A DNA stretch of 64,000 bases from Metabacillus litoralis. GTDB taxonomy: Bacteria > Bacillota > Bacilli > Bacillales > Bacillaceae. A program made the translations under genes and the position numbers. The stretch lies in the NCBI RefSeq assembly GCF_020524045.1, contig NZ_JAIVKL010000005.1, positions 186,001 through 250,000 on the forward strand, written 5' to 3'. The notes beneath the pieces were generated by a model. That model was not told the origin of the DNA. It saw only the letters and a program-made list of their open reading frames with translations, and did no database searches. Within the stretch, counting starts at the first letter, position 1. The number at the start of each line of letters is the position of its first letter. Below are positions 1 through 9,744 of the stretch, one piece after another.

Positions 1-1
1 A

Positions 2-232
2 ATTCAGTTAGCAGGAGAAAAAATTGTTGATTTTTCTATTCGTATTTTAAGTGTATATGGATTAGAGGATCAAGAGGTTATTCATGCTGTTCGAGGGTTA
101 AGAAGTATATTACATGGCTTTTCATCTCTTGAACAAAAAGGTGCATTCGGATTACCGACTGATTTGGATAAAAGTTTATTTCTGTTAATTGAGAGTTTTT
201 TAGCTGGTATTCATATAATGAAGCAAAAATAG
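2..232 (+). CDS. TetR/AcrR-type regulator, C-terminal fragment
   Basis: The window opens inside this gene. The 76 visible residues form the helical ligand-binding and dimerisation end of a TetR-like repressor of the WHG type. The segment with GLRSILHGF followed by EQKGAFGLP and the closing helix is typical of that C-terminal domain. The DNA-binding helix-turn-helix lies upstream of the window and cannot be checked. The gene ends about 260 bases before a MATE exporter on the same strand, so control of that exporter is a reasonable inference but no operator was identified. No terminator hairpin of good quality follows the stop. Confidence 0.7.
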   Translation: MQLAGEKIVDFSIRILSVYGLEDQEVIHAVRGLRSILHGFSSLEQKGAFGLPTDLDKSLFLLIESFLAGIHIMKQK

Positions 233-250
233 GGTAGCTACTTTATTATG

Positions 251-325
251 TTAAACGTTTGGATTTCCTCAACAGTCATTCGCTTTCCAGGAAAAAAATG
301 TAGTTCTTTTTTTCTGGGTCTGGTT
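251..325. repeat. Palindromic intergenic repeat, family 1 (copy R1)
   Basis: A CATTCGCTTTCC box is followed by a hairpin whose arms are CCAGGAAAAAAA and TTTTTTTCTGG. The same box and hairpin plan recur at 15784-15862 and, on the opposite strand, at 52380-52462. This is the most diverged copy. The rest of the 233-493 gap holds no gene that I can support. Confidence 0.5.
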
Positions 326-493
326 CACTAATCAACTGGACAAATTTCATTAACTAGTAGTTTTATAGCAAACATTATTATTAAAAAAATCTTATCGTCA
401 TTTGAAACCGATAATATATTCCAGAGCATCTGCTGTGCAACAAGCTAGGCCGCTGTGATAACATGAAAGGATCAAAGTGAGAGGATGTAAAGC

Positions 494-1834
494 ATGAATC
501 AACACGATTTTACGAGCGGTAATATAATTAAGCAAATATGGATTTTTTCATTGCCGATCATGCTGACAAATCTGCTACAAATATCTTTTCAGTTTATTGA
601 TAGCTTATGGGTTGGGAATTTATTGGGTGCAAATGCACTTGGTGCGATAGCTGTATCAGGCACGGTTATCTTTACAATTTTATCATTTATTATCGGTGTG
701 AATAATGCTGCTTTAACAATTCTTTCTCAACAAAAAGGAAAAGGCAATGATGAAGGTTTAAAAAGTTATATTAATGCGTTCGTCGTCCTTCTATTCTTTC
801 TATCTTGTCTTCTTGGTGTATTAGGTTTCTTTTCATCAGAGAAGATTTTAGTTTTACTCAGTACTCCGCCATCAATGATTGCAGATGCAAGCGCCTATTT
901 ACAAATTAATTTTATCGGTATTATCTTTTTATTTGGCTATAATTTTGTAAGTACTGTATTGAGATCTTTAGGTGATAGTAAATCACCAGTGAGATATGTT
1001 GTGATTGCAGTTATATTGAATGCTATTCTTGATCCACTTTTTCTATATGTTTTTAAACTAGGAATTGAGGGAGCTGCATATGCAACAATATTGTCTCAAG
1101 GTATTGCCTTTCTTTATGGTATTTTCGATACGATAAAACGTCAGTTAGTTCCGTTTACTTTTCCGAAGGTTCCTAAAATGAATGAAGCGCAGACAATTAT
1201 GAAGTTAGGAATTCCATCTGGATTACAAATGATGGTTATTTCTGCAGGTGTTATGGCAATTATGAGTGTTGTCAATTCATTTGGGGACAATGTTGTTGCT
1301 GGATTTGGAGCAGCACAACGACTTGATAGTTTAATTATGTTACCGGCAATGGCGTTAGGAACTGCTGTTAATAGTATGGCAGGCCAAAATATTGGTGCAA
1401 ATAAATGGGAGCGTGTGCATAAAATTGCCAAATTTGGTGTGATGTTTACCTTTGGTATTATTTTAGTTATCAGTTCAATTGTATTTTTCTTTGCGGAATC
1501 GGCCATTAGATTATTTATAGATGACAAAGAATCCCTGCTTTTTGGACAATCCTATTTGCAATTAGTTGCTTTCTTTTATCCTTTTTTAGGCATTAATTTC
1601 ATTCTTAATGGAATTGTTCGAGCTGCTGGTGCCATGTTCCAAGTGCTATTATTAAACATTCTTTCATTCTGGTTACTCCGTTATCCACTATCCTATTTAT
1701 GTTCACAATGGCTTGGAGAAGATGGTATTGCAATTGGCATGGGAATTAGCTTTATCGTTAGCAGTGTGATTGCATTTAGTTATTATAAGTTTGGAAATTG
1801 GGATAAGAAAGAAGTTATTCATGAAGGTAGCTAA
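494..1834 (+). CDS. MATE family multidrug/Na+ antiporter
   Basis: A 446-residue integral membrane protein with about 12 predicted hydrophobic segments, the normal size for MATE exporters. The N-terminal half starts with the pattern IWIFSLPIMLTNLLQ, and internal duplication is visible in the second lobe near residue 240 (IMKLGIPSGLQ), as expected for two six-helix bundles. Members export cationic drugs or metabolites in exchange for Na+ or H+. The start follows a purine-rich GAGAGGATG ribosome site. The gene stands alone on its strand after a TetR-type regulator fragment, which suggests drug-responsive repression. The substrate cannot be predicted from sequence. Confidence 0.9.
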   Translation: MNQHDFTSGNIIKQIWIFSLPIMLTNLLQISFQFIDSLWVGNLLGANALGAIAVSGTVIFTILSFIIGVNNAALTILSQQKGKGNDEGLKSYINAFVVLLFFLSCLLGVLGFFSSEKILVLLSTPPSMIADASAYLQINFIGIIFLFGYNFVSTVLRSLGDSKSPVRYVVIAVILNAILDPLFLYVFKLGIEGAAYATILSQGIAFLYGIFDTIKRQLVPFTFPKVPKMNEAQTIMKLGIPSGLQMMVISAGVMAIMSVVNSFGDNVVAGFGAAQRLDSLIMLPAMALGTAVNSMAGQNIGANKWERVHKIAKFGVMFTFGIILVISSIVFFFAESAIRLFIDDKESLLFGQSYLQLVAFFYPFLGINFILNGIVRAAGAMFQVLLLNILSFWLLRYPLSYLCSQWLGEDGIAIGMGISFIVSSVIAFSYYKFGNWDKKEVIHEGS

Positions 1835-1873
1835 AATTGAATTTTAAATTTTCGAAAAATACTCTTTATACCC

Positions 1874-1902
1874 TTGACAGTATTAAAAATACTCGGCATA
1901 AT
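1874..1902 (+). promoter_or_regulatory. Sigma-A promoter for the proBA T-box transcript
   Basis: The -35 box TTGACA (1874-1879) and the -10 box CATAAT (1897-1902) are separated by 17 bases. The promoter lies about 100 bases before the conserved T-box stem I sequence. The next gene downstream is proB. Confidence 0.7.
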
Positions 1903-1984
1903 AATGTAAAATTGAGCAGTCATATTACGATAAGATTTTCTGCATTTTGTAATGCTAAAAAATATAAAGAACGAATAAAAAAGG

Positions 1985-2225
1985 ACTAGTATGTGGGACT
2001 TTTCTTTTCAGAGAGTGAAGTTTATTAGCTGAAAGACTTCATAATGTAAAAGCCACTGAACCTACCTTTTGAGTCTTGTGCAAACATAAGCGTGTTCCTA
2101 GCGTTATTAGGATGAAGTGGGATGTATTATTTATTTACATATAGATAATACATCCAATCAAGGTGGTACCACGGAAGCAAGCTCCTTTCGTCCTTATTTT
2201 TAGGATGATTGGGGCTTTTTGTATA
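1985..2225 (+). promoter_or_regulatory. T-box riboswitch (tRNA-Pro type) of proBA
   Basis: The T-box core AAGGTGGTACCACGG is at 2160-2174, with the AGAGAGTGAAG stem I element near 2010. The terminator arm runs from about 2178 to 2222 and ends in GGGGCTTTTT. The specifier position reads GAA-CCT-A at 2058-2064, so the codon is CCU for proline. T-box leaders sense uncharged tRNA and permit read-through when the amino acid is scarce. A proline specifier fits the downstream proB-proA genes and matches the known tRNA-Pro T-box on proline-synthesis genes of B. subtilis. The full stem I fold was judged by eye. Confidence 0.9.
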
Positions 2226-2273
2226 GAAAAAATAACGGGTTTATTTGCTTAAGTATAAGTTCGATCATTAATA

Positions 2274-2394
2274 TAGGCTGTTTTCGTAAACTTTTTTGCT
2301 TTGACAATTTTGAAGGAAACAGCACTTTATAAAGTCTCTTTTTTTAAAAGATAATTTAGGCAATTAGCAACAATTTTTTCAGAAAAGAGCCTTA
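2274..2394. repeat. Palindrome-ended repeat, family 2 (copy A), in the proB leader
   Basis: A 121-base element whose left end reads AGGCTGTTTTCG and whose right end reads CAGAAAAGAGCCTT, imperfect inverted repeats of each other. A TTTTTTGC motif inside the left end faces GCAACAAT inside the right end. Related copies lie at 35856-35971 and 41379-41544, and a right-end fragment is at 43565-43580. It occupies most of the space between the T-box terminator and the proB ribosome site. Confidence 0.6.
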
Positions 2395-2440
2395 AAATAA
2401 AACGTTCTAATAAAGAATACAGTAGCGGAGGAAAGTAGAA

Positions 2441-3556
2441 ATGGAGAAAAAGCGAATTGTCATAAAAATAGGAAGTAGTTCGCTCACGAATGCGAAAGGA
2501 CAAATTGATCAAACGAAATTATCTGATCATGTTCAAGCAGTTGCAGCACTTCGTGAATCTGGGCATGAGGTTTTACTCGTTTCATCAGGTGCAGTCGCAG
2601 CTGGATTTGCACATTTAGGATATCCTTCACGTCCAATTACATTAAAAGGCAAGCAAGCTGCTGCTGCTGTAGGACAAGGTTTATTAGTGCAATCGTATAT
2701 TGAAAAATTTGGTGCATTTGATATAAAGCCAGCACAAATTTTGTTAACTAGAAATGATTTCTCTAAGCAAGAGCGATACAAAAATGCATATGCAACGATA
2801 AGTGAACTTTTGGAAAGAGGAATTCTACCGATTATTAATGAGAATGATACTGTCTCTGTAGAAGAGTTAACATTTGGAGATAATGATATGCTATCAGCTC
2901 TTGTTAGTGGTCTTATACATGCTGATCAGTTAATCATCTTAACAGATATTAATGGTTTATATGACTCTAATCCTCGCACAAATCCGTTAGCGAAAAAAAT
3001 CGATTATTTACATGAAGTAACTGATGATATGCTCCAAGCTGCACAGGGTACTGGATCTAAGGTAGGAACTGGTGGAATGAAATCTAAGCTTATGGCAGCT
3101 AAAACGGCTAAATCTCTTGGTGTACAGGTGTTTATCGGACTAGGTGAAGGAAAGCAAAAGCTAATTCAAATTCTACAAGGAAAAGGTGACGGTACATATA
3201 TTGGCAAAAAAGATGGGTTATCGTCAATAAACAATAGTAGACAATGGATTGCATTTCATTCAGAAGTAACAGGTACACTTTATGTTGATCAAGGTGCTGA
3301 AGATGCACTTTTATATAAAGGGAAAAGTCTCTTACCTGCTGGAGTATATGATTTTAAAGGTGATTTTGCACAATGTGATGTTGTGGAAGTTGTTGGTCCA
3401 AATGGTTTACTTGGTAAAGGTGAGGTTTTGTTTTCCGCAGAAGAATTACGGAAAATGTTAGGGAAGAGAAGTGATGAGTTAACTAAGGAAGAAGTTATTT
3501 CATCAATTGTTGTTATTCATCGAAATAAATGGGTGAAAGTAAAAGGAGGAATATGA
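2441..3556 (+). CDS. proB: Glutamate 5-kinase
   Basis: Phosphorylates glutamate to gamma-glutamyl phosphate, the first and feedback-controlled step of proline synthesis. The N-terminal amino-acid kinase domain (residues 1-260) starts with [12 protein letters not shown] and contains ENDTVS and the GTGGMKSKL loop. A C-terminal PUA domain occupies about residues 275-365. The length of 371 residues is normal for the two-domain form. The ATG follows GCGGAGGAAAG with good spacing. The gene is one base upstream of proA, so the two form one operon under the T-box leader. Confidence 0.97.
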   Translation: MEKKRIVIKIGSSSLTNAKGQIDQTKLSDHVQAVAALRESGHEVLLVSSGAVAAGFAHLGYPSRPITLKGKQAAAAVGQGLLVQSYIEKFGAFDIKPAQILLTRNDFSKQERYKNAYATISELLERGILPIINENDTVSVEELTFGDNDMLSALVSGLIHADQLIILTDINGLYDSNPRTNPLAKKIDYLHEVTDDMLQAAQGTGSKVGTGGMKSKLMAAKTAKSLGVQVFIGLGEGKQKLIQILQGKGDGTYIGKKDGLSSINNSRQWIAFHSEVTGTLYVDQGAEDALLYKGKSLLPAGVYDFKGDFAQCDVVEVVGPNGLLGKGEVLFSAEELRKMLGKRSDELTKEEVISSIVVIHRNKWVKVKGGI

Positions 3557-3557
3557 A

Positions 3558-4805
3558 ATGAGTGAAGTGATAGCAAAAGGCAAAGCAGCCAAGGAAGCTA
3601 GCTTTGTTATGGTCGATATTTCAACAGAAGAAAAGAATGCCGCGTTAGCATTAATAGCTGATCAATTATTGATTGATCAAGAGTATATTATTAATGAAAA
3701 CGCAAAAGATCTTGAATCAGGAAAAACAAATGGATTAACAGACAGTGTACTTGATAGAATTATGCTGAACAAACAAAGAATTATTGATATATCAGAAGCG
3801 ATTCAAATGCTGATCACATTACAAGATCCGATCGGTGAGGTACTAGAAACAATCCAAAAGGACAATGGACTGTTGGTTAAGAAAAAACGGGTGCCACTAG
3901 GTGTGATAGGTATGATTTATGAAGCAAGACCAAATGTAACTGTGGATGCTGCAACACTTGCATTAAAAACCGGAAATGCAGTTATATTAAGAGGTAGTTC
4001 TTCAGCAAGTTTTTCTAATCAAGCTCTTGTGCAATCTATTCATAATGCACTGAAGAAAAGTAATCTCCCTGTTGATGCTGTGCAGTTAATTGAGGATACG
4101 AGCAGAGAAACAGCAAAAGAGCTTTTCCACCTGAAAGAATACCTTGATGTACTAATTCCTCGTGGTGGAAAAAATTTAATAGATACAGTTGTAAGAGAAT
4201 CAACAGTACCAGTGCTTGAAACTGGAGCTGGAAACTGCCATGTGTATATAGATAAAACAGCTGACTATAAAATGGCTGAAAGTATTGTTTTAAACGGGAA
4301 GGTTCAACGTCCATCAGTGTGTAATTCAATTGAATCAATACTAATTGAAGAAAAATGGTTTGCGCAGTATGGGAAGGATTTATTAGACGCTATAAACAGT
4401 CAGCAAGTAGAAATATATGGAGATGAAGTTGTTAGCAGCATTTTTGGTGCTGCAAAACTCGCAACTGAAGAAGATTGGTATAAAGAATATCTAGCATTAA
4501 CAGTGAGTGTGAAGGTTATTAGTGGTATTGATGAAGCAATTGCTCATATCAATAAATATGGAACAAATCATTCAGAAGCCATTGTGACAGAGGAGCAGAA
4601 TCATGCGAAGAAATTTCTAAACAAAGTAGATGCTGCTGCGGTATATCATAATGCATCAACACGCTTTACAGATGGATCAGAATTTGGTTATGGAGCTGAG
4701 ATTGGGATTAGCACACAAAAATTACATGCTAGAGGACCAATGGGATTGCCTGCCCTTACATCTAGTAAATTCTTTGTGTACGGCACCGGACAAACTCGCC
4801 ACTAA
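3558..4805 (+). CDS. proA: Gamma-glutamyl phosphate reductase
   Basis: NADPH-dependent reduction of gamma-glutamyl phosphate to glutamate semialdehyde, the second step of proline synthesis. The 415 residues match the aldehyde-dehydrogenase-like ProA family, with [14 protein letters not shown] at about 115-128 and the active-site cysteine in RPSVCNS near residue 255. An AAAGGAGG site overlaps the end of proB and sets the ATG, so translation is probably coupled. A strong hairpin terminator follows at once. The third gene of the pathway (proC/proI) is not nearby. Confidence 0.97.
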   Translation: MSEVIAKGKAAKEASFVMVDISTEEKNAALALIADQLLIDQEYIINENAKDLESGKTNGLTDSVLDRIMLNKQRIIDISEAIQMLITLQDPIGEVLETIQKDNGLLVKKKRVPLGVIGMIYEARPNVTVDAATLALKTGNAVILRGSSSASFSNQALVQSIHNALKKSNLPVDAVQLIEDTSRETAKELFHLKEYLDVLIPRGGKNLIDTVVRESTVPVLETGAGNCHVYIDKTADYKMAESIVLNGKVQRPSVCNSIESILIEEKWFAQYGKDLLDAINSQQVEIYGDEVVSSIFGAAKLATEEDWYKEYLALTVSVKVISGIDEAIAHINKYGTNHSEAIVTEEQNHAKKFLNKVDAAAVYHNASTRFTDGSEFGYGAEIGISTQKLHARGPMGLPALTSSKFFVYGTGQTRH

Positions 4806-4818
4806 TGATGTAAATGTA

Positions 4819-4862
4819 GGAAGGAGTTTTCACTTAATTTTAGTGAGCTTCTTCTTTTTATT
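4819..4862 (+). terminator. Terminator of proBA
   Basis: A stem formed by GAAGGAG...CACT and AGTGAG...CTTCTTC is followed by a T-rich run. It starts 14 bases after the proA stop. Confidence 0.8.
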
Positions 4863-5087
4863 TTGGCTTGTAAAGTTTGCTGGGTTATCCTTACAATTGA
4901 CTTAAACAAGAAGTAGAAAAATATTTTCTAAGCATGTGCAAAATGTGAGAGTTAACATCATCAAAGGGTATGAATAGAGAAAAAATAAAAGAAAATGTTA
5001 AGATAAAGGAAAGAGATATTATTAATTTGCAAGATGAGTTTCTTAACTAATATCCATATCATAATAAATAAAGGGAGGAGAATGATT

Positions 5088-5798
5088 ATGGATGAATTTA
5101 ATTTTCTTTCACAAGGTGATTCAGCCGTAACTGTTCAATTAGGTAAGAAAATACATATAGATACACATAAAAAGGTAAAACTGCTTTTTGAACATTTAAA
5201 ATCAAATCCTTTTAAAGGTATGGTGGAGGTAACACCTAGTTATACATCTGTCACTGTTTTCTATGATCCTACAAAGATCACATTAAATCATTTTAACGAA
5301 ACACCTTATCGTGAGGTTGTGAAAGTACTTTCTACCATTATCACTGCTATCAATGTTTCGTCAAACACCATGGAAACAAATACGCTCTCTATTCCTGTTT
5401 GTTATGGTGGGAAATATGGACCAGATTTAGAAGAAGTAGCAAGGTTTCATAACTTGACAGAAAAGCAGGTTATAAATTTTCACACTGAACAGGATTATCT
5501 TGTTTATATGATTGGTTTTGCTCCAGGATTTCCTTATTTAGGTGGGATGTCGGAAAAAATTGCTACACCTCGAAAATCGACCCCAAGACAAACTATTCCT
5601 GTTGGAAGTGTTGGAATTGGAGGAGAGCAAACAGGGATTTATCCAATTGAAAGCCCTGGAGGATGGCAATTAATCGGTCGTACACCACTAACTCTTTTTG
5701 ATTCAGATAGGGATCAACCAAGTTTATTAAGAGCAGGTGACGTTGTTCGCTTTACACCAATTACTGAAGAGCAATTTGAGAATTGGGAGGTGATTTGA
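5088..5798 (+). CDS. pxpB: 5-oxoprolinase subunit PxpB (KipI family)
   Basis: Subunit of the ATP-dependent 5-oxoprolinase PxpABC, which opens 5-oxoproline (pyroglutamate) to glutamate. The cyclophilin-like core contains the family motif GFAPGFPYLGG near residues 145-155 and later GGEQTGIYP and SPGGW. The AAGGGAGG site fits the ATG at 5088 (236 residues). An upstream ATG at 5034 has no ribosome site, so it was not used. The orthologue in B. subtilis, KipI, also inhibits sporulation kinase KinA, so a second role is possible but not shown by the sequence. The gene overlaps pxpC by one base. Confidence 0.93.
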   Translation: MDEFNFLSQGDSAVTVQLGKKIHIDTHKKVKLLFEHLKSNPFKGMVEVTPSYTSVTVFYDPTKITLNHFNETPYREVVKVLSTIITAINVSSNTMETNTLSIPVCYGGKYGPDLEEVARFHNLTEKQVINFHTEQDYLVYMIGFAPGFPYLGGMSEKIATPRKSTPRQTIPVGSVGIGGEQTGIYPIESPGGWQLIGRTPLTLFDSDRDQPSLLRAGDVVRFTPITEEQFENWEVI

Positions 5799-6832
5799 TG
5801 ACAATTGAGGTACTTGAACCTGGTTTATCCACTACTGTTCAAGATCTAGGTAGATATGGTTTTCAAGAATATGGGGTTGTTGTTAGTGGTGTTATGGATG
5901 AATATGCCGCAAAAATAGCAAATGCTTTAGTAGGTAATAATGATGACGACCCTTTGTTAGAAATAACCTTGATAGGGCCTACTTTGGTATTTAAGAGTGA
6001 AGCGATTATATCAATTTGTGGAGCTGATTTATCTGCGAAAATTGATGGAGTGGACATAACTTTATGGAGACCAGTTTATATAAAACCAGGAAGCGTATTG
6101 ACGTTTGGCAGACCAATCGAAGGCTGTCGTTGCTATTTAGCTGTAGCTGGAGGATATGATGTTCCAATAGTAATGAACAGCAGTAGTACATACAGTAGAG
6201 GTGCTATAGGCGGATATCACGGGAGACCTCTTAAAAAAGATGATCTACTGAAGATAAATGAATTTAGTAGTGAAAACAATAAAATCCTCTTAAGGTATTT
6301 AAGTGAATTATCTTGCTCTAAATCTGGTTTTACATCTGTTTCATGGACAGTTAGTTCTCAAATCAAAGAAATTTACAGGAGGAAATCAGTTATTCGTTTT
6401 ATGAAAGGTCCTCAATATTTTGATTTTACGAAAAAATCTTTGGAGAATTTTGAGACTATTCCTTTTCAAGTTAAAACAAATTCTGATCGGATGGGCTATC
6501 GTTTGCAATCTACTAAATTAGAATATAATCAAAAAAAGGATCTTTTATCAGAGGCTGTTACGAAGGGGACGATTCAGGTACCTCATGATGGTCAGCCTAT
6601 TATCTTAATGGCAGATTGTCAAACAATAGGTGGATATCCTAAAATTGGGTATGTTGCAACTGTTGATTTACCAATTCTTTCTCAAGTGATTCCTGGTGAA
6701 AAAATTTCCTTTGAAGAGATATCACTTGGTGACGCACAAAAATTATTAATTAATAGAGAAAAGTTAGTGAAACAATTGAAGATAGGGTTGTTTTTAGCAA
6801 TTAGGAGGATGGTTCATGGTGCTACAGGTTGA
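5798..6832 (+). CDS. pxpC: 5-oxoprolinase subunit PxpC (KipA family)
   Basis: The biotin-dependent-carboxyltransferase-like subunit of PxpABC. The 344 residues contain [16 protein letters not shown] near the N-terminus, the SGVMDEYA segment, and a C-terminal part with [13 protein letters not shown]. All are standard for the KipA/urea-amidolyase-like family. The start ATG overlaps the pxpB stop (TGATG) and has GGGAGGTG ahead of it. The end overlaps pxpA by 17 bases, so the three genes are translated from one message. In B. subtilis the homologue counteracts KipI; that regulatory role is inferred only by homology. Confidence 0.93.
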   Translation: MTIEVLEPGLSTTVQDLGRYGFQEYGVVVSGVMDEYAAKIANALVGNNDDDPLLEITLIGPTLVFKSEAIISICGADLSAKIDGVDITLWRPVYIKPGSVLTFGRPIEGCRCYLAVAGGYDVPIVMNSSSTYSRGAIGGYHGRPLKKDDLLKINEFSSENNKILLRYLSELSCSKSGFTSVSWTVSSQIKEIYRRKSVIRFMKGPQYFDFTKKSLENFETIPFQVKTNSDRMGYRLQSTKLEYNQKKDLLSEAVTKGTIQVPHDGQPIILMADCQTIGGYPKIGYVATVDLPILSQVIPGEKISFEEISLGDAQKLLINREKLVKQLKIGLFLAIRRMVHGATG

Positions 6833-7574
6833 TTTAAATTGTGATATGGGTGAGAGCTTTGGTGCATATACAATTGGTTCAGATGAAGAAATCATATCAT
6901 CAATTACATCAGCAAATATAGCATGTGGATTTCATGCTGGTGATCCTACAACGATGAGAAAAACGGTAAGATTATCTTTGGATCATTCTGTTAGTATCGG
7001 TGCACATCCTGGTTTTGATGATTTAAGTGGGTTTGGAAGAAGAAATATGACGCTATCAGTTGAGGAAGTTTATGATTTAGTTACTTATCAAATTGGTGCT
7101 TTAAATGGTTTTGTCATCTCAGAAGGTGGAGTGTTACACCATGTGAAACCTCATGGAGCTTTATATAATTCAGCAGCTGTTAACAAAGAAATGGCCGAAT
7201 CAATAGCTAGAGCTGTATATAAAGTAAATCCTGAACTAATATTATATGGTCTTTCTGGAAGTGAATTAATTACAGCTGGAAAAAAACATGGTTTACGAAC
7301 GGCAAGTGAAGTGTTTGCAGATCGAACATACCAAGTAGATGGAACATTAACTCCTCGAACAAAAGAGAATGCTTTAATCAAAAATAAAGATGATGCGGTA
7401 AAACAAGTTCTCAACATGGTGAAAAAGCAAAAAGTCACAACAACAAGTGGCATAGAAATCCCAATTACTGCAAACACAATCTGTATACATGGTGATGGAG
7501 AAAACGCAGCTAAATTTGCGAAAAAAATCCACTATGCATTACATGAACATGAAATTAGTGTAAAGAGTATGTAA
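6816..7574 (+). CDS. pxpA: 5-oxoprolinase subunit PxpA (LamB/YcsF family)
   Basis: Third subunit of the 5-oxoprolinase. The 252-residue protein begins with [12 protein letters not shown], contains the metal-site-like segments ACGFHAGDP and [10 protein letters not shown], and has CIHGDG near the C-terminus, all hallmarks of the LamB/YcsF fold. The ATG at 6816 lies 7 bases after TTAGGAGG inside the end of pxpC. With pxpB and pxpC it completes the set of three, so the operon can recycle spontaneously formed pyroglutamate. A perfect hairpin ends the operon. No separate transporter for oxoproline is encoded here. Confidence 0.95.
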   Translation: MVLQVDLNCDMGESFGAYTIGSDEEIISSITSANIACGFHAGDPTTMRKTVRLSLDHSVSIGAHPGFDDLSGFGRRNMTLSVEEVYDLVTYQIGALNGFVISEGGVLHHVKPHGALYNSAAVNKEMAESIARAVYKVNPELILYGLSGSELITAGKKHGLRTASEVFADRTYQVDGTLTPRTKENALIKNKDDAVKQVLNMVKKQKVTTTSGIEIPITANTICIHGDGENAAKFAKKIHYALHEHEISVKSM

Positions 7575-7603
7575 AAGGGGGGGCAGACCCCCTTTTACGT
7601 TTT
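7571..7603. terminator. Bidirectional terminator after pxpA
   Basis: GTAAAAGGGGG and CCCCCTTTTAC form a perfect 11-base-pair stem. It serves pxpA on the plus strand and the convergent unknown gene on the minus strand, whose stop lies inside the downstream arm. Confidence 0.85.
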
Positions 7604-8035
7604 AACCATATAGAGTACATAAGTAGATCGATCTTCGTCAATTTCGGCGGAGATTTTTTCGTATTCTTCGTTCTCGATCCATAAATAATCATTTCCTATT
7701 AGTGATAGAACTTCTTCGTGTGAATATAAATCATATGTGAAGATTAAAGGTGAAACACTATATTCTTTGTAATCACGTACTTCAAGTGTGACATGGGAGT
7801 AGGTTTCGGCATCTTCAAATATGTACTCATCAGTATCTTTTTCTACATATATAACATAGTATTCTTCCTCAAGACTTGATGAGGTTTGCTTATAAACTTG
7901 TTTTCCTTTAATGAAGAATTCACATAATCTTCGACAATAGATTTCATAAGGATCTTCAAATTCATAATGATATAAAGCTGGGTAATTATTTCGTTCGTCA
8001 TTTATTCTGTATTCCAATTTATAACTTTTTTTCAT
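7595..8035 (-). CDS. Unknown acidic protein, 146 aa
   Basis: I do not recognise this protein. It is soluble, rich in Glu, Asp and Tyr, and has no signal peptide or membrane segment. It looks like a mixed alpha/beta domain with several short strand-like stretches (VIYVEKD, VTLEVRDY, TYVLYMV). The start at 8035 follows GGAGGTAAAT; an ATG four codons earlier is part of that ribosome site and was rejected. The gene is divergent from the lipoprotein/ATP-grasp cassette, with only 87 bases between the start codons, so the promoters lie back to back. That position hints at a shared process but proves nothing. Confidence 0.75.
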   Translation of the reverse strand: MKKSYKLEYRINDERNNYPALYHYEFEDPYEIYCRRLCEFFIKGKQVYKQTSSSLEEEYYVIYVEKDTDEYIFEDAETYSHVTLEVRDYKEYSVSPLIFTYDLYSHEEVLSLIGNDYLWIENEEYEKISAEIDEDRSTYVLYMVKT

Positions 8036-8122
8036 ATTTACCTCCAAATATATGGTTATATTTACTATACTATATAAGGTGATACTGATAGAACTTTTTT
8101 TATGTGAGAGGAGGGTTGTGTA

Positions 8123-8470
8123 ATGGCTCAGAAAAAAACGAAAATGTTACTAACTGGTGTGATTTCAGCTTCTATGATTGCTGTTGCTGGTTGTGGAAAT
8201 GATGAATCACTTCCACCAGTCCCAGAAGGAACAGATTGTGGTGATTGGGAATGGGAATCTGATGAAGGAGTGTGGGAATGTGATGATGATTCTTCCACAC
8301 ATCGTGGACATTATTATTATGGAGGCAGTTGGTTTGCGTCAAAAAGTAGCTTACGAACGAGTTCAGCTTATAAAAATTATAAATCAAGTAGCACATTTAA
8401 AGGTGGAGGTGCTGTATCTAAATCTAGTTCTGGATTTGGATCAGGCTCAAGCGGAGGTTTTGGTGGATAA
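8123..8470 (+). CDS. Small Ser/Gly-rich lipoprotein (YgiB/YjfM-like role)
   Basis: A 115-residue secreted lipoprotein. A positively charged start (MAQKKTK) and hydrophobic stretch lead to the lipobox IAVAGC, giving Cys24 as the lipidated residue. The mature part has CGDWEW and WECDDD, an HRGHYYYGGSW stretch, and a low-complexity tail of Ser, Gly and Phe ending GGFGG. The RBS GAGGAGGG precedes the ATG. The stop overlaps the next start by one base, so the two are translationally coupled. In enterobacteria a DUF1190 lipoprotein with a Gly-rich end (YgiB, YjfM) precedes a glutathionylspermidine-synthase-like gene. The order is the same here but sequence similarity is weak. Confidence 0.8.
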   Translation: MAQKKTKMLLTGVISASMIAVAGCGNDESLPPVPEGTDCGDWEWESDEGVWECDDDSSTHRGHYYYGGSWFASKSSLRTSSAYKNYKSSSTFKGGGAVSKSSSGFGSGSSGGFGG

Positions 8471-9744
8471 TGTCACAGGTTTTTAATAAGCATAATCATA
8501 TAAAAAAACGTGCAGAAATTTATAATCAAATTAGCTCCTTCTGGCATGATTTAAATGACAATGAATATGCGTTATATGATATTGAATTCATAAAAAAACA
8601 AGAGCTTGAAAATATTCAATTGGTAACTGAAAGAGTCGGGAAAATCTTTTTTAAAATAGCTGATTTATTACGTGATTCTTCAGATGAAACACTTCTTCAA
8701 CTAGATATTCCTAAAAGTGCTCTTCCTTATATAAGACATAGAGCATTACCAGTTGAAACAATTATCGCTAGAGTTGATCTTGTTCAAACAAGTGAGGGGT
8801 TAAAGGTTCTAGAACTAAACAGCGATACTCCTACTTTTGAAAAAGAAGTATTTCATGTAAATGGACACCTCTGTCGCGAGTTTGGTGCAATTGATCCAAA
8901 TGATGGGTTAGTAAACATAGTAGGTAAAGAAATGAGAAAAGCTTTAGGTGAAGCTCTCCATCGTACAAAATGTAATGGTCACCCTCATATTGTATTTACA
9001 TCACATGATCAGAATGAAGAAGATAAACTTACAACACAATTTTTAATGGAAACGTCCAATGTTTCAGCAAAATATGTACCATTACATAAATTATCAATTA
9101 AAAAGGATGAAGGGTTGTATGATGATCAGGGCAATAAAATCGATGTTCTTTATCGACAAACCTATCCATTAGAACATTTAGTAGAAGATGTGTCTGACGA
9201 AACAGAAGAACAAATAGGCGTGCAACTTATTGAGCTTGTTTATTCGAATAAGTTGATCATGCTAAATCCAATTTCAGCCTTCCTATTGCAATCAAAAGCT
9301 GTGCAAGCAGTGATTTGGGGAATGAAAGAGGTAGATTCTTCGTATTTCACTGTAGAAGAAAAACAATGGATCAATGATTATTTCCTACCAACTTACTTGG
9401 AAGAAGATGTATTTTTAGATGAAGGGTGGAAATATGTAAAAAAACCAAGCTTTGGAAGAGAAGGAGATACAGTTTCAATCTATCATGGAACAAAAAAACT
9501 ACTAGAAGATCGAAATCATTCATATGAACATTCACTACCCGTGTACCAGAAATATGTTGATCTTCCATCGAAGGATATTAGAACAGTAAATGGAATAAAA
9601 GAAGCCAAAATTTTAATTGGCAGTTTCTTAATAAATGGAAAAGCCTGTGGAATTGGATTAAGAGCAGGAAGTCAAATTACGGATAATCATGCGTATTTTT
9701 TACCAGTAGGAATAAAACAGGAAAGAAGGGATTTTAAAGTATGA
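8470..9744 (+). CDS. Glutathionylspermidine synthase-like ATP-grasp ligase
   Basis: A 424-residue protein of the glutathionylspermidine synthase C-terminal ligase family (YgiC/YjfC type). The N-terminal part holds LELNSDTPTFEKEVF at about 115-130 and the C-terminal ATP-grasp part holds KPSFGREGDTVSIY near 325-338, with GLRAGSQITDN before the end. There is no N-terminal amidase domain, unlike E. coli Gsp. Family members join a carboxylate to an amine using ATP. Bacillaceae do not generally make glutathione, so the natural substrates are unknown here. The gene overlaps its neighbours on both sides (1 and 4 bases). Confidence 0.88.
   Translation: MSQVFNKHNHIKKRAEIYNQISSFWHDLNDNEYALYDIEFIKKQELENIQLVTERVGKIFFKIADLLRDSSDETLLQLDIPKSALPYIRHRALPVETIIARVDLVQTSEGLKVLELNSDTPTFEKEVFHVNGHLCREFGAIDPNDGLVNIVGKEMRKALGEALHRTKCNGHPHIVFTSHDQNEEDKLTTQFLMETSNVSAKYVPLHKLSIKKDEGLYDDQGNKIDVLYRQTYPLEHLVEDVSDETEEQIGVQLIELVYSNKLIMLNPISAFLLQSKAVQAVIWGMKEVDSSYFTVEEKQWINDYFLPTYLEEDVFLDEGWKYVKKPSFGREGDTVSIYHGTKKLLEDRNHSYEHSLPVYQKYVDLPSKDIRTVNGIKEAKILIGSFLINGKACGIGLRAGSQITDNHAYFLPVGIKQERRDFKV

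Noticed and set aside
2058-2066. Threonine (ACC) as T-box specifier
   Set aside because: The triplet after GAA is CCU. ACC is out of register, and the genes downstream make proline.
4630-4905. Second plus-strand frame across the end of proA
   Set aside because: It is an alternate frame of proA that runs over its terminator.
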